Under the pieces are notes generated by a model. The model ran no database searches. It had not been told where the DNA came from and worked only from the letters and a program-made list of their open reading frames with translations. From contig JAJPIF010000011.1 in NCBI GenBank assembly GCA_021324885.1, positions 62,001 through 126,000 of the forward strand: 64,000 bases of DNA. The letters are read 5' to 3'. Shown piece by piece: positions 34,707 through 42,234 of the stretch (position 1 is the stretch's first letter; every line of letters starts with the position of its first letter). This DNA is from Pseudomonadota bacterium (GTDB lineage: Bacteria > Desulfobacterota > Binatia > Binatales > Binataceae). Position numbers and translations under genes: made by a program.

Positions 34707-34925
34707 GTGAGCACAGAGAAGCTGGCGCTTGCCCGAAAGCTTGGCCGCGAAATGACGCCTGGCGAGCGGATTCTATGGCCGCGCTTCGCCGCAACCGGCT
34801 TCGCGGCCTGCACTTCCAAAGACAGCAGGTGATTGCCAGGTACGTTGTGGATTTTTACTGCGCCCGCGCCCGGCTCGCCGTTGAACTGGACGGAGACTCC
34901 CGCGCCGGTCATCGTGAGTCTGTCC
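34707..34925 (+). pseudogene. decayed DUF559 (restriction-endonuclease-like) gene
   Basis: From GTG 34707 one frame reads STEKLALARKLGREMTPGERILW. After about 34780 the matching part continues in another frame as RRNRLRGLHFQRQQVIARYV, then VDFYCARARLAVELDGDS. Together they follow the DUF559 pattern of small endonuclease-fold proteins, so there is at least one frameshift. The C-terminal half, after the VELDG motif, is absent. The remnant ends just before the 3' end of the J-protein gene on the other strand. Confidence 0.7.
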
Positions 34926-34962
34926 CATCGCCTTTGCCGCAACATCGGCCACGAGCAGGATT

Positions 34963-35649
34963 TCACACAACGCGCAGATGCAGCCGAAGATATTTGCCCA
35001 TCACTCCCAAATGCGGTAACGGCATCTCCATACGCGCGTACGACGAGCTCAGCGGCGGTATGTTTACATGAATTCGTTCTTCATCCAGTTGAATTGACTC
35101 TCCGTCGCATGCGCCGCACGGCAGGCCTTCGGTGCGCCCCGAGCCACGGCATTCAGCGCACGGGTACCACGCGGGAAGCGCAAGAATCGCGACGCCGCCG
35201 CGTGCAGCATCGGCGGCTGGGAGTGTGGCGGTAAGATCCAACGGATCCCATTCGCCCTCGTTGGTCCGCTCGGCGCATTGCAGCCTTTCATGCATGCGCC
35301 CAGCCAGCGAATCCAATACGACCAGTGAAAGCACCCTGAGTTCAATCGTGGGAATGATCCGCAACGCAGCGAAGTTTTCATGAGGAACATCGTTACCCAA
35401 CGATATCACTGGCTCTGGGGTGACTTGGCGTGAAACTGAGTCGTCGATCCCCCTGTCGTATTGCTTGCGCCATTCTTCTCTTTCCAACAGCCGATAAGCA
35501 CTGACTATTTGCTGAAAGGCCGCGATGGCGCGGGGGCCCGCTCGGTCGGGATGATAGCGCTTGACGAGCCGCCGGAAGGTCCGGCGCAAGCCATCATGGC
35601 TTTCCGTCTGCGTCACCCCGAGGATTGCATATTGCGTTCTTGCCAGCAT
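34963..35649 (-). CDS. J-domain protein with a half DnaJ zinc finger
   Basis: A 228-residue DnaJ-like co-chaperone. The J domain (about 3-70) has the HPD motif at 33-35 (KRYHPDRAGP). A linker with a helix follows. Only two of the four CxxCxGxG elements of DnaJ are present (CAECRGSGRTEGLPCGACDG), so the zinc site would be single. The C-terminus HVNIPPLSSSYARMEMPLPHLGVMGKYLRL resembles a short client-binding strand domain. It is the last gene of the Hsp20 run, 39 bases after the third Hsp20 gene, and would recruit DnaK for clients held by the small heat shock proteins. Confidence 0.85.
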   Translation of the reverse strand: MLARTQYAILGVTQTESHDGLRRTFRRLVKRYHPDRAGPRAIAAFQQIVSAYRLLEREEWRKQYDRGIDDSVSRQVTPEPVISLGNDVPHENFAALRIIPTIELRVLSLVVLDSLAGRMHERLQCAERTNEGEWDPLDLTATLPAADAARGGVAILALPAWYPCAECRGSGRTEGLPCGACDGESIQLDEERIHVNIPPLSSSYARMEMPLPHLGVMGKYLRLHLRVV

Positions 35650-35688
35650 GATGCGCGACCTCCTGACGCACGGGAGAAACGACGCGTC

Positions 35689-36276
35689 TTAGCGCACCTT
35701 GATTTCTATTCGCCGCGTCCGCGCATTTGCGCTTTTTGGCATGGAGACTTTTAACAGGCCGTTTTTGTAGGTCGCTTTGACATGCTCCGTATCGACCTCG
35801 CATGGCAATGGCACCACCCGGAAGAAAGAGCCAAAACTGCGCTCCGCGTAATAGTATCCTGAACGCCGTTCTTCAGCGCTTTGTTGCTTCTCACCGCGCA
35901 GGATTAGACGGTCACCGCTAACCTCCACAGCGAAATCATTCTTGTCGAGCCCGGGCATTTCAGCGGTGACCACAATCTCATGGTCGCTCTCCTGTATATC
36001 CAGCGCCGGCCCCCCTGTCTCGAAAAAAGAAGGAAACCACAGATCGCCATCGCCTTCGCTTAAACGGGAGCCAACGCGCCGCGGGATCAGTCGGTCCACC
36101 GCACGTTGCAGGTTGGTTCGCAAATCGACCAACTTCTCTTTAAGCGGCGCAGGCAGTCTTTCGCTGTGTTCACGGTCCTCCTTCGCGCGGCTGCGCGACC
36201 ATCTGGCAAATGCGCTATCGATATCTTCGCGCAGCCGTCGCAAAGGCTCTTTCCACGTTTCCGGTAAAAGCTGGGC
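35689..36276 (-). CDS. Hsp20/alpha-crystallin protein with long N-terminal arm
   Basis: A 195-residue small heat shock protein. The alpha-crystallin domain occupies about residues 95-195 (LDIQESDHEIVVTAEMPGLDKNDFAVEV, RLILRGEKQ, YYYAERSFGSFFRVVPLP, KATYKNGLLKVSMPK). The N-terminal 80 residues are charged and helical (LRRLREDIDSAFARW, KEKLVDLRTNLQRAVDRL), longer than in most bacterial members. The start at 36276 has GGAGGAGAATTGAC before it; an upstream in-frame start at 36372 lacks this. Third of three Hsp20 genes on this strand. Confidence 0.93.
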   Translation of the reverse strand, partial: AQLLPETWKEPLRRLREDIDSAFARWSRSRAKEDREHSERLPAPLKEKLVDLRTNLQRAVDRLIPRRVGSRLSEGDGDLWFPSFFETGGPALDIQESDHEIVVTAEMPGLDKNDFAVEVSGDRLILRGEKQQSAEERRSGYYYAERSFGSFFRVVPLPCEVDTEHVKATYKNGLLKVSMPKSANARTRRIEIKVR

Positions 36277-36368
36277 CATGTCAATTCTCCTCCGTTTAAC
36301 GCGGGCAAGGAGCGGATGCTCACGCGGCGATGCTCGAATCGATCGCGCCGCCGCGCTCGCGCCGGAAT

Positions 36369-36770
36369 TCAACTCACGCGTACCTCGATCTGCTTTGGCT
36401 TGGCTTTTTCGGTTTTCGGCAAGCGCAAGGTCAGCACGCCGTGTTTCAATTCCGCGCTGATCTTCTCCCGGTCAATCTCCTCGTTGAGCTCGAACTGGCG
36501 GTAAAAATTCGCGAGCTCATATTCACGGTAGATTGTGTCGCCCGCCGCCACGTGGCTCGCCTTGCCGCTTATGGTTAACAGGTCGTTGTCAATATGCACC
36601 TGCAGATTCTCCTTGGCCACGCCGGGAAGATCGGCCATCAATACCAGGCCCTCGGGAGTTTCATAGATGTCCACCGGAGGACGCAGATTGCGCTCTCTAG
36701 CGCGGGTGATTTCGCGTTCGCCTTTTCCACGTTCGGGTCCCCTTGGAACCGGCACAGTTTTTTCAGCCAT
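36369..36770 (-). CDS. Hsp20/alpha-crystallin protein
   Basis: A 133-residue small heat shock protein, a holding chaperone that binds unfolding proteins without ATP. The alpha-crystallin domain has PPVDIYETPEGLVLMADLPGV, NLQVHIDNDLLTISGK, the FYRQFELNEEID segment and the end HGVLTLRLPKTEKAKPKQIEV. The N-terminal arm is short and charged (RGKGEREITRARERN). It is second of three tandem Hsp20 genes, 45 bases after the first. The three differ mainly in the N-terminal arm, which usually sets oligomer size and client choice. Confidence 0.94.
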   Translation of the reverse strand: MAEKTVPVPRGPERGKGEREITRARERNLRPPVDIYETPEGLVLMADLPGVAKENLQVHIDNDLLTISGKASHVAAGDTIYREYELANFYRQFELNEEIDREKISAELKHGVLTLRLPKTEKAKPKQIEVRVS

Positions 36771-36815
36771 GGCGATTGCCTCCTGCTTTTGACTTGAACG
36801 TAATTTGCCCGAGCC

Positions 36816-37274
36816 TCAGGCAACCTGCACGCTGATTTGCTTGGGCTTTGCCTTCTCGGCCTTCGGTAGCGTGATCAGCAACAAGCCGTTCTTAAACTCA
36901 GCCTTTACATTCTGATCGTCTATTTCGACCGGCAGGGTGATGCTGCGAACAAATTTTCCGGCCGCGCGCTCCTCCCGGTGAAATGATTCCGCTTTCACGT
37001 CAGACGGCGGCCCCTTCTTTTCGCCAGAGATTGTAAGAGAATTGTGAACCACCGTTAGCTTTAGAGAATTCGGATCGATGCCAGGCGCCATCGCTTCGAC
37101 GTACAGATGGTCCCGGTCTTCATGGACGTTGACCAGCGGATAGCCGCGTGCCAGACGTCCTGGAAGGAACGCCGCCCGGAAAGCCGGCTCGGTCTGAAAG
37201 CCGAACTCTTCGAAAGCCCGATCTACTTCCCGGCGCAACTCATCGATCTCCCGCCACGGATCCCATGTCGCCAT
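36816..37274 (-). CDS. Hsp20/alpha-crystallin protein
   Basis: A 152-residue small heat shock protein. The N-terminus ATWDPWREIDELRREVDRAFEEFG is the common Hsp20 class type. The crystallin domain contains VNVHEDRDHLYVEAMAPGIDP, SLTISGEKK, FHREERAAGKFVRSITLPVEID and FKNGLLLITLPKAEKAKPKQI. AAAGGAGGGTTGAAA precedes ATG 37274. It is the first of three consecutive Hsp20 genes, which end in a J-protein. No CIRCE or clear sigma32 site could be recognised in the 240 bases upstream. Confidence 0.95.
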   Translation of the reverse strand: MATWDPWREIDELRREVDRAFEEFGFQTEPAFRAAFLPGRLARGYPLVNVHEDRDHLYVEAMAPGIDPNSLKLTVVHNSLTISGEKKGPPSDVKAESFHREERAAGKFVRSITLPVEIDDQNVKAEFKNGLLLITLPKAEKAKPKQISVQVA

Positions 37275-37512
37275 TTTCAACCCTCCTTTTAGGATTTGAA
37301 GTGCGGAGCGCCAAACCGAGCAGACAAACCGTCGGGCTGGCCGCTCGCGCGGCGCGGTTTTCGGCCCGCCTGCCGTCAGGCGTGGCGGAACATTGCGCTT
37401 AAGCGCGCCGTCCCTTTGCACACCCTCCGAGCCGCCGGCTAATCGCGATACCGGCGGGCGGCCTTCCCAGACGGTTCAGATCGCCGCCTACCCTCGTGGA
37501 ACCCGCTTGCGC

Positions 37513-37731
37513 CTAGCTGACGCCGAGGGCTCCAGCCGCAGCGAGCGCTGAGATTGGATGGAGCCACTTAGCTCGATCCAACCTCATTCTTTGACCGGGC
37601 ACAGCGGCTGTGGAAGAACTGCCCAGTGCGGAACGAAGTCCTGGCAGGAACAGCCAGATCCAGCGGCAGAACTCCATCCACGAGGTGGCTAACCATGCGA
37701 GCCATACTCTTACGATCGCCAGCATAGCCAT
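37513..37731 (-). CDS. possible small membrane protein
   Basis: A 72-codon frame preceded by a very strong ribosome binding site (GGAAGGAGGTG directly before ATG 37731). The predicted N-terminal half is a tryptophan-rich hydrophobic helix (MLAIVRVWLAWLATS, CRWIWLFLPGL). The C-terminal half is basic and ends in AALGVS-type residues. No family is known to me. It lies 238 bases before the first Hsp20 gene on the same strand, so it could be co-transcribed. The strong Shine-Dalgarno is the main evidence; a chance frame cannot be excluded. Confidence 0.45.
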   Translation of the reverse strand: MAMLAIVRVWLAWLATSWMEFCRWIWLFLPGLRSALGSSSTAAVPGQRMRLDRAKWLHPISALAAAGALGVS

Positions 37732-37991
37732 CACCTCCTTCCAAGGTCGTTCTTCCACTGAAAAAACTAAGCCGTCTCTCATCGATGTCAAGGAAGGAAT
37801 GCGCTTGCAGGAAATCCCGTCGCTTTTGGATAAGGTGTGGCGAACTTCTCCGCCCTCTTCAAAACCGCGGGGATACCAGCTCGGGCGAAAGCTGAGCAAG
37901 ACCTGACGTGATAAATTCCACCGCAACCGCCGTCAGGAGCACTCCCAACAACCGCGCCACCACGTTGAGGCCTCGAAAACATATTGCTGAC

Positions 37992-38187
37992 GTGACGACT
38001 GATCTTAATTTGACGGGGCCCGTCCTGGAGCACTGGGCGGCATTATGCCGAGATCGTTGTAGCGCTATTCGTAATCGCAGGCCCGATCGGCGCCGTTCCG
38101 ATATTCGTGACTCTTACGCAGCATCACGCGCCGTCCGACCGCGCCAGGATGCAACATGCGGTGGGCGGTGCCGGATTGAGTTCAGAC
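37992..38187 (+). pseudogene. 5' remnant of a MarC-family membrane protein gene
   Basis: From GTG 37992 the frame reads VTTDLNLTGPVLEHWAAL, the usual MarC start. After one shift at about 38043 it continues as YAEIVVALFVIAGPIGAVPIF, then VTLTQHHAPSDRARM, the typical first helix and NPIG-like motif of MarC. The gene stops at the 3' end of the opposite-strand secreted protein gene, so most of the helices are lost. Confidence 0.72.
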
Positions 38188-38205
38188 CGGCACCGCCGTC
38201 AAGTC

Positions 38206-39060
38206 TTACATTTTCATGCCCTTCATCGAGCCGAAGAAAAGATAGAAATTGGATGGAACATCGCCCAACGCGCCACCCTCTTTCTGAGCTTCCCTGAGCT
38301 TCTGGAGCGAAGTTATGCCGCTGCTGCCGTCAGCCGCCGGCCAGTCCGAAGGATCGGTCACTAAAACGGTGATGACCTGCCACCACTGTGGCTGCTTTTG
38401 ATTAATGTTCTGCGAGATGACGTGATCGTGGTTAGGTGTCGGCACGAAAATGTTTTGCTTGGGCGTGGCCGGAATCTTTCCCAGCGCAACCAAGGCGGGA
38501 AACAGATCCAAGGTCGATGCGTGCATCGTGCAGGTGCCGGGCGGTGAACCAGGATCTGGACACTGTACTGCCACCGACGGCGTCTCCTTGAATCCCTCGG
38601 GTACGATACCGAAGAGTTTGATTAGGGTGTCGCCCAGCTCCTTGCCGCAAAGCAGTCCCGGACGAGGGTTGGGAGGACAGGAAATCGCGTCGGTATCAGT
38701 GGTGTCAGTGCCAAAAAACGGCACCAGTACCCAGAGCTTAACCGTCGTATTGGCGTTGGCGCCGGTCGGATCGTGTTGCGGCTCGGTACCAACTTGACAA
38801 ATGGGGGTCTGAAACTCGGCTGGGTCTGATTGCGCTGGTATGCCGTTGAAATTCAAATCGTCGGTTGGTTCATCCACACAATCAAAGTTTTCTGTATAGC
38901 TAAACACCAACGACTGGTTTTGGCCGAAAGCAGCGGTTTGATTCGGCGCCAGGGTGTCCGAGGACGTATTCGGACCGCCCTCCTGTGCGATTGCGATTCC
39001 GACAGAAAGAGCAAGCGCAAGACCGGCGCCGACCATAAGTCGAAGTATCCAACCCTTCAT
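38206..39060 (-). CDS. secreted cysteine-containing hypothetical protein
   Basis: A 284-residue exported protein of no family known to me. The signal peptide is MKGWILRLMVGAGLALALSVGIAIA with a cut after AQ. The mature chain is rich in Thr, Pro and Asp. It has six or more cysteines (NFDCVDE, TPICQV, ISCPPNPRPGLLCG, VQCPDPGSPPGTC), likely to form disulfides, and a HASTLDLFPALVALG stretch near the middle. GAGGAGGCAAAACGCTT precedes the ATG. It is downstream of the diiron-protein/anti-sigma/sigma run but separated by 110 bases. Confidence 0.72.
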   Translation of the reverse strand: MKGWILRLMVGAGLALALSVGIAIAQEGGPNTSSDTLAPNQTAAFGQNQSLVFSYTENFDCVDEPTDDLNFNGIPAQSDPAEFQTPICQVGTEPQHDPTGANANTTVKLWVLVPFFGTDTTDTDAISCPPNPRPGLLCGKELGDTLIKLFGIVPEGFKETPSVAVQCPDPGSPPGTCTMHASTLDLFPALVALGKIPATPKQNIFVPTPNHDHVISQNINQKQPQWWQVITVLVTDPSDWPAADGSSGITSLQKLREAQKEGGALGDVPSNFYLFFGSMKGMKM

Positions 39061-39169
39061 AAGCGTTTTGCCTCCTCAACAATGCGCGAAGATTGAAAGT
39101 CCGACCAAAGATACGCGTGGCTGACCGGATTGGATTGGAAAATCGACGTTGGCCAGCCGGCTGGAAAAG

Positions 39170-40111
39170 TTAATCAAAAAGCAGCGACTTCGCTGAGTTC
39201 GCCGCGGCGCAAGAATTGAGCTGCGGCGCGGAGCGACTGAGGCAGTAGCGCGACGCCATGTCGAACCAATCCAGGCCGGGCAGCCGGGCGATCGTGGTAT
39301 CGAGCTCAGCCAGGCGGCGCGGTCCGCTCGCGTCATCGAACAGGTAGCTACAGACGCGGCGCGCGTCAGTATTGCCCCGCACCGGGCTCCCGACCGGACT
39401 CCAGAAGTTGCGCAGCGCGACCGAAGTCAAGATCTGCGCGGCACGCGGCCGCAGGCGCATCCGCGCCTGCTGGAAGTAGAAGGAAAAGTGGCGACGCTCA
39501 TCCTTTATTATGCGCCCGAGCACCGTGACGAGCAGCGGATGGCCTGTGCGCTCCATTAACGCGCGATAACCGGTCAGCGTCGAGAGTTCGTTGATCGCGC
39601 CCCAGGCCATGTGTACGGCAGCGAAATGGCGCGTCGCGCGCGACAACAACCGCGCGATTTTTTGCGCGAGGTGGTCGGCCGGCCGCGCGCGGCGCAGCGC
39701 GGTGAAGCGCCAGTCGTCAATCACAACCCCTTGGCTCATCAGCAAGCGCTTCAGCACCTGTGAGTGAAAGAACTCCTCGTAAGCCCAGCACGACAGAAAT
39801 GCGGTTATCGAGGGATCCTCAACCACCGCGGTCGAGAGCATTTCGCGCAGATAGATGATGGTATGCGACTCGATGTCCATCATGTAGCCAAGGCAAAACA
39901 GCGCTTCGTCGTCCAGGCGCGGCCCCGGGTCAGACCAGTCGAAGGCTTCTGGACGAGCGCAGCCTGCTACCCGCAGATACTTCTCGAGGTTGAAACCGTA
40001 ATCCGCGCTTTGGTCGGTAGTGCGAAACTGTGTGGTGCTCACAACCTCAGATACGATGACCGCGCGCGGATGGATTGGCCGAGAGCGGAAGTCAGGCAGG
40101 ACCGGGCGCAC
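39170..40111 (-). CDS. ferritin-like diiron protein, acyl-ACP desaturase type
   Basis: A 313-residue four-helix diiron carboxylate protein. The ligand set is readable: Glu81 in DIESHTIIYL, E-x2-H at 113-116 (YEEFFHSQVL), Glu175 in AINELSTLTGY, and E-x2-H at 205-208 (KDERRHFSFYF). This matches soluble acyl-ACP desaturases and related N-oxygenases; the ENRHG form of plant desaturases is replaced by EEFFH. Start GTG 40111 overlaps the anti-sigma gene end by 20 bases, so it is part of the sigma-anti-sigma run and may be its regulated target. Substrate unknown; a fatty acyl chain would be natural. Confidence 0.72.
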   Translation of the reverse strand: MRPVLPDFRSRPIHPRAVIVSEVVSTTQFRTTDQSADYGFNLEKYLRVAGCARPEAFDWSDPGPRLDDEALFCLGYMMDIESHTIIYLREMLSTAVVEDPSITAFLSCWAYEEFFHSQVLKRLLMSQGVVIDDWRFTALRRARPADHLAQKIARLLSRATRHFAAVHMAWGAINELSTLTGYRALMERTGHPLLVTVLGRIIKDERRHFSFYFQQARMRLRPRAAQILTSVALRNFWSPVGSPVRGNTDARRVCSYLFDDASGPRRLAELDTTIARLPGLDWFDMASRYCLSRSAPQLNSCAAANSAKSLLFD

Positions 40112-40985
40112 CCTTGAGGTACATAGTCCCAGTCGGTTTGCTGACGCCAGCCGCCGGTTCCAGCGTTACCGCCCCTAGCAGCACATGCTCATCTCGCGGT
40201 GGCACGGCGACTGACGCGATCACCGGCTGGCCCTGCTCGGCCCGGAAGAGACCCGCCGCTACCGGGCCGTGCTCCTTGGTGATCCACCACAGCTCGTAGG
40301 CTTTGCCCGCCGGAGTTGCTGGTAGGCCGCTAGCCTGCAATACCGCGGTATCGTGGGAGGCGCTGACGGCTACTACTGCATGGGCTCCAGCGGCCGGTAA
40401 GAGTGGTTCAAGACGAGTCAGGCGCAGATCGGGTGCGCTCAGCACACGCTCCAAACGGATGCGCTCGTCAAGCACGCGCTGAAGCGCGCCGACCTCATCG
40501 CGCGCGCGCCTTAGTTGCGCGCTCAAATCGCTCAATTGGGAGTGAATCGCGGCAACCTCGCGCAGCTGGTCGGCGCGCGCGCGTTGCAGTTGACGCTTCA
40601 ACTGGCCGGCGTAGATCGTGGCTACGACGACGGCTGCGGCGAGCAGGGCGGCCGCAGCGCGCCAAACGCCGACGCTGCCGCGCAAGAGGTGCCGCCGCGC
40701 GAGCGCGCTGGGGCGCGTGCCCGGCAACGATGGCGAGGGCGCAGACTGTTGCAGTCGTGCCCGTAACCGGGCCCAAACGCGTTCTTCGAAATCAGCCGCG
40801 CGGGTGGCAGCCGACTCGTCAAGGCTGAGCGCGAGCGCCGCTGCCGTTTCGCGCAGCGCACGCAGTTCCGCCTCGCATTCCTCGCAGCCGTCGCGTAAAT
40901 GTCCCTGAAGAGCGCTGGCGTCGTCGGGCTCAAGCTGGTCGAGCGCGGCGAGCGGAAGCAGTTCTTTGATCGCCTTATGGTCCAT
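40092..40985 (-). CDS. RskA-like membrane anti-sigma factor
   Basis: A 297-residue anti-sigma protein. The cytoplasmic N-terminus has an H-x4-C-x2-C zinc motif (HLRDGCEEC) in ELLPLAALDQLEPDDASALQG. A membrane helix lies at about 108-130 (WRAAAALLAAAVVVATIYAG). A coiled stretch follows (RARADQLREVAAIHSQLSDL), then a periplasmic RskA domain with KAYELWWITKEHGPVAAGLF and TLEPAAGVSKPTGTMYLKG. It starts 11 bases after the sigma gene. The layout is the same as in the fusion protein at 18335-19558, so the two are paralogues. The signal sensed is unknown. Confidence 0.92.
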   Translation of the reverse strand: MDHKAIKELLPLAALDQLEPDDASALQGHLRDGCEECEAELRALRETAAALALSLDESAATRAADFEERVWARLRARLQQSAPSPSLPGTRPSALARRHLLRGSVGVWRAAAALLAAAVVVATIYAGQLKRQLQRARADQLREVAAIHSQLSDLSAQLRRARDEVGALQRVLDERIRLERVLSAPDLRLTRLEPLLPAAGAHAVVAVSASHDTAVLQASGLPATPAGKAYELWWITKEHGPVAAGLFRAEQGQPVIASVAVPPRDEHVLLGAVTLEPAAGVSKPTGTMYLKGAPGPA

Positions 40986-40996
40986 ACGACTCGTAA

Positions 40997-41557
40997 CTAT
41001 TGGCGGCTCCCCGCCAGCGCCCGCCGCAGCTTCATCATCGCGCTGCGCACCCTGGTCTTTACCGTACCCAAAGGAATGCCCAGCCTGACTGCAATCTCCG
41101 ATTGCGAAAAATCTGAAAAATACGCCAACTCCAGGGCGGCGCGCTCACTGGCATCCAGTGTGGTGAGCGCCGCGCGCACCACCCGTGCGCGCATAGCCTG
41201 GTCCAGTTCCACTCCGGGATCGAGCGCCCATTGCGCGGCCGGCTGCTCCGCTAGCGGTTGTTTGCGCACGCGAAGGGCCCGTGAGCGATCGATGGCGCGG
41301 CTGCGCGCGAGCGTCACCAGCCAGACGGAAACCGAGCCGCGCGACGGGTCGAAAGATTTCGCCTCGCGCCATGCCTGCCACAACACGTCGGCGACCACTT
41401 CCTCGATGTCGGCTTCATCCTTCAGAAAGCGCCGGACAAGTCCGGCCAATGCCCTGCCGTAGCGCACGTTCAGAGTACGAAGGGCCTCCGCATCCCCTGC
41501 GGCCATGGCGGCAATCAAGTCCTGGTCCGCGGGTGTCGCCTGTTTTGCGTCTGCCAA
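40997..41557 (-). CDS. ECF-type RNA polymerase sigma factor
   Basis: A 186-residue ECF sigma factor with both regions. Region 2 is at about 12-100 (DLIAAMAAGDAEALRTL, VADVLWQAWREAKSF, SVSVWLVTLARSRAIDRSRA). Region 4 is at about 125-182 (LTTLDASERAALELAYFSDFSQSEIAVRLGIPLGTVKTRVRSAM), the -35-binding helix-turn-helix. It is followed by its anti-sigma gene 11 bases later, as usual for ECF/RskA pairs. Region 2 is closely similar to the first 100 residues of the fusion protein at 18335. Target promoters cannot be identified here. Confidence 0.95.
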   Translation of the reverse strand: MADAKQATPADQDLIAAMAAGDAEALRTLNVRYGRALAGLVRRFLKDEADIEEVVADVLWQAWREAKSFDPSRGSVSVWLVTLARSRAIDRSRALRVRKQPLAEQPAAQWALDPGVELDQAMRARVVRAALTTLDASERAALELAYFSDFSQSEIAVRLGIPLGTVKTRVRSAMMKLRRALAGSRQ

Positions 41558-42234
41558 TTCCTTTTCTCAAGATACGTGATGCTGGAGCGTTCAGATTTCG
41601 CGCACGGCGCAAGCAGCCAACTCGATACTCTTCCTCTTATATCCCCGGGGTGCAACGTGGCCACAACGCTACACAACGCAACGAGGTGCTGGTTCGCTGT
41701 TGATAGGAATTCATCTCGATGTCCTGCCGCGCCGCGCCCGTCTCATGGCGTCTTCAGCCGCCTTGCGACCGCGGCGTCGAATTGCTCGAAATGCGTGGTA
41801 TTCCAAGTGTAGATCGCCAAGATGCTGCTCGTCGCGTTCGCGCCCGACCCGATCCACGGTCTCCCCAATGCGACCGAGTTTATCGAGGTAATTTTGCCAG
41901 CATCTTAGCACCAGATATTAGGATTATTACAAATCGCGGACCAGACCGTCTTTTACCTTAGCGCTTCATCCCGACATCTGCTCCAATGCCTCGCGCCCGG
42001 TCCGCTCGACCTATTCGAGCAAGCGCTTGCGGCTGCCCTTTTTGCTGAGATCGGGGCCGTTGAGCAACTCCTCCCTGATCTGCTCCAGCGCGTCGACACG
42101 GCGTGGGCCAGGCATGGTGCCGGGAACGGCTGACGCCGGAGTTGGCGCTCGTCAATGCGTTCGGAATTATTCCCGCTTGCCGGGGCGCTGGAGGGGCGGT
42201 GGCATAAGCCGGCCTGACAACGTAACCTCCCGGT
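41558..42234. other. gene-poor stretch upstream of the sigma gene
   Basis: About 680 bases without a well-supported gene. It should hold the promoter of the sigma/anti-sigma/diiron run and that of the Kdo hydroxylase gene, but I cannot place either. A minus-strand PIN-domain remnant is annotated separately. A 34-codon frame at 42013-42117 (minus; RVDALEQIREELLNGPDL) is too short to call. Confidence 0.4.
41744..41850 (-). pseudogene. C-terminal remnant of a PIN-domain (VapC-like) toxin
   Basis: The minus strand reads SSILAIYTWNTTHFEQFDAAV, then ARRLKTP and a stop. This resembles the last strand of PIN toxins, where a T-x-N-x-x-H-F motif precedes the end of the protein. The preceding acidic residues of the catalytic core are not found and no antitoxin is seen. 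Low-confidence call on a short match. Confidence 0.35.

Noticed and set aside
34963-35649. full DnaJ assignment for the J-domain gene
   Set aside because: Only two of four zinc-finger elements and a shortened client domain, so it is not canonical DnaJ.
37275-37512. CIRCE or sigma32-type heat-shock promoter upstream of Hsp20
   Set aside because: No TTAGCACTC inverted repeat or CTTGAA/CCCCAT pair found; GCGCTTAAGCGC at 37395-37406 is only a short palindrome.
42013-42117. 34-codon minus-strand frame (RVDALEQIREELL)
   Set aside because: Coherent helix-like sequence but too short, with no ribosome binding site or known family.
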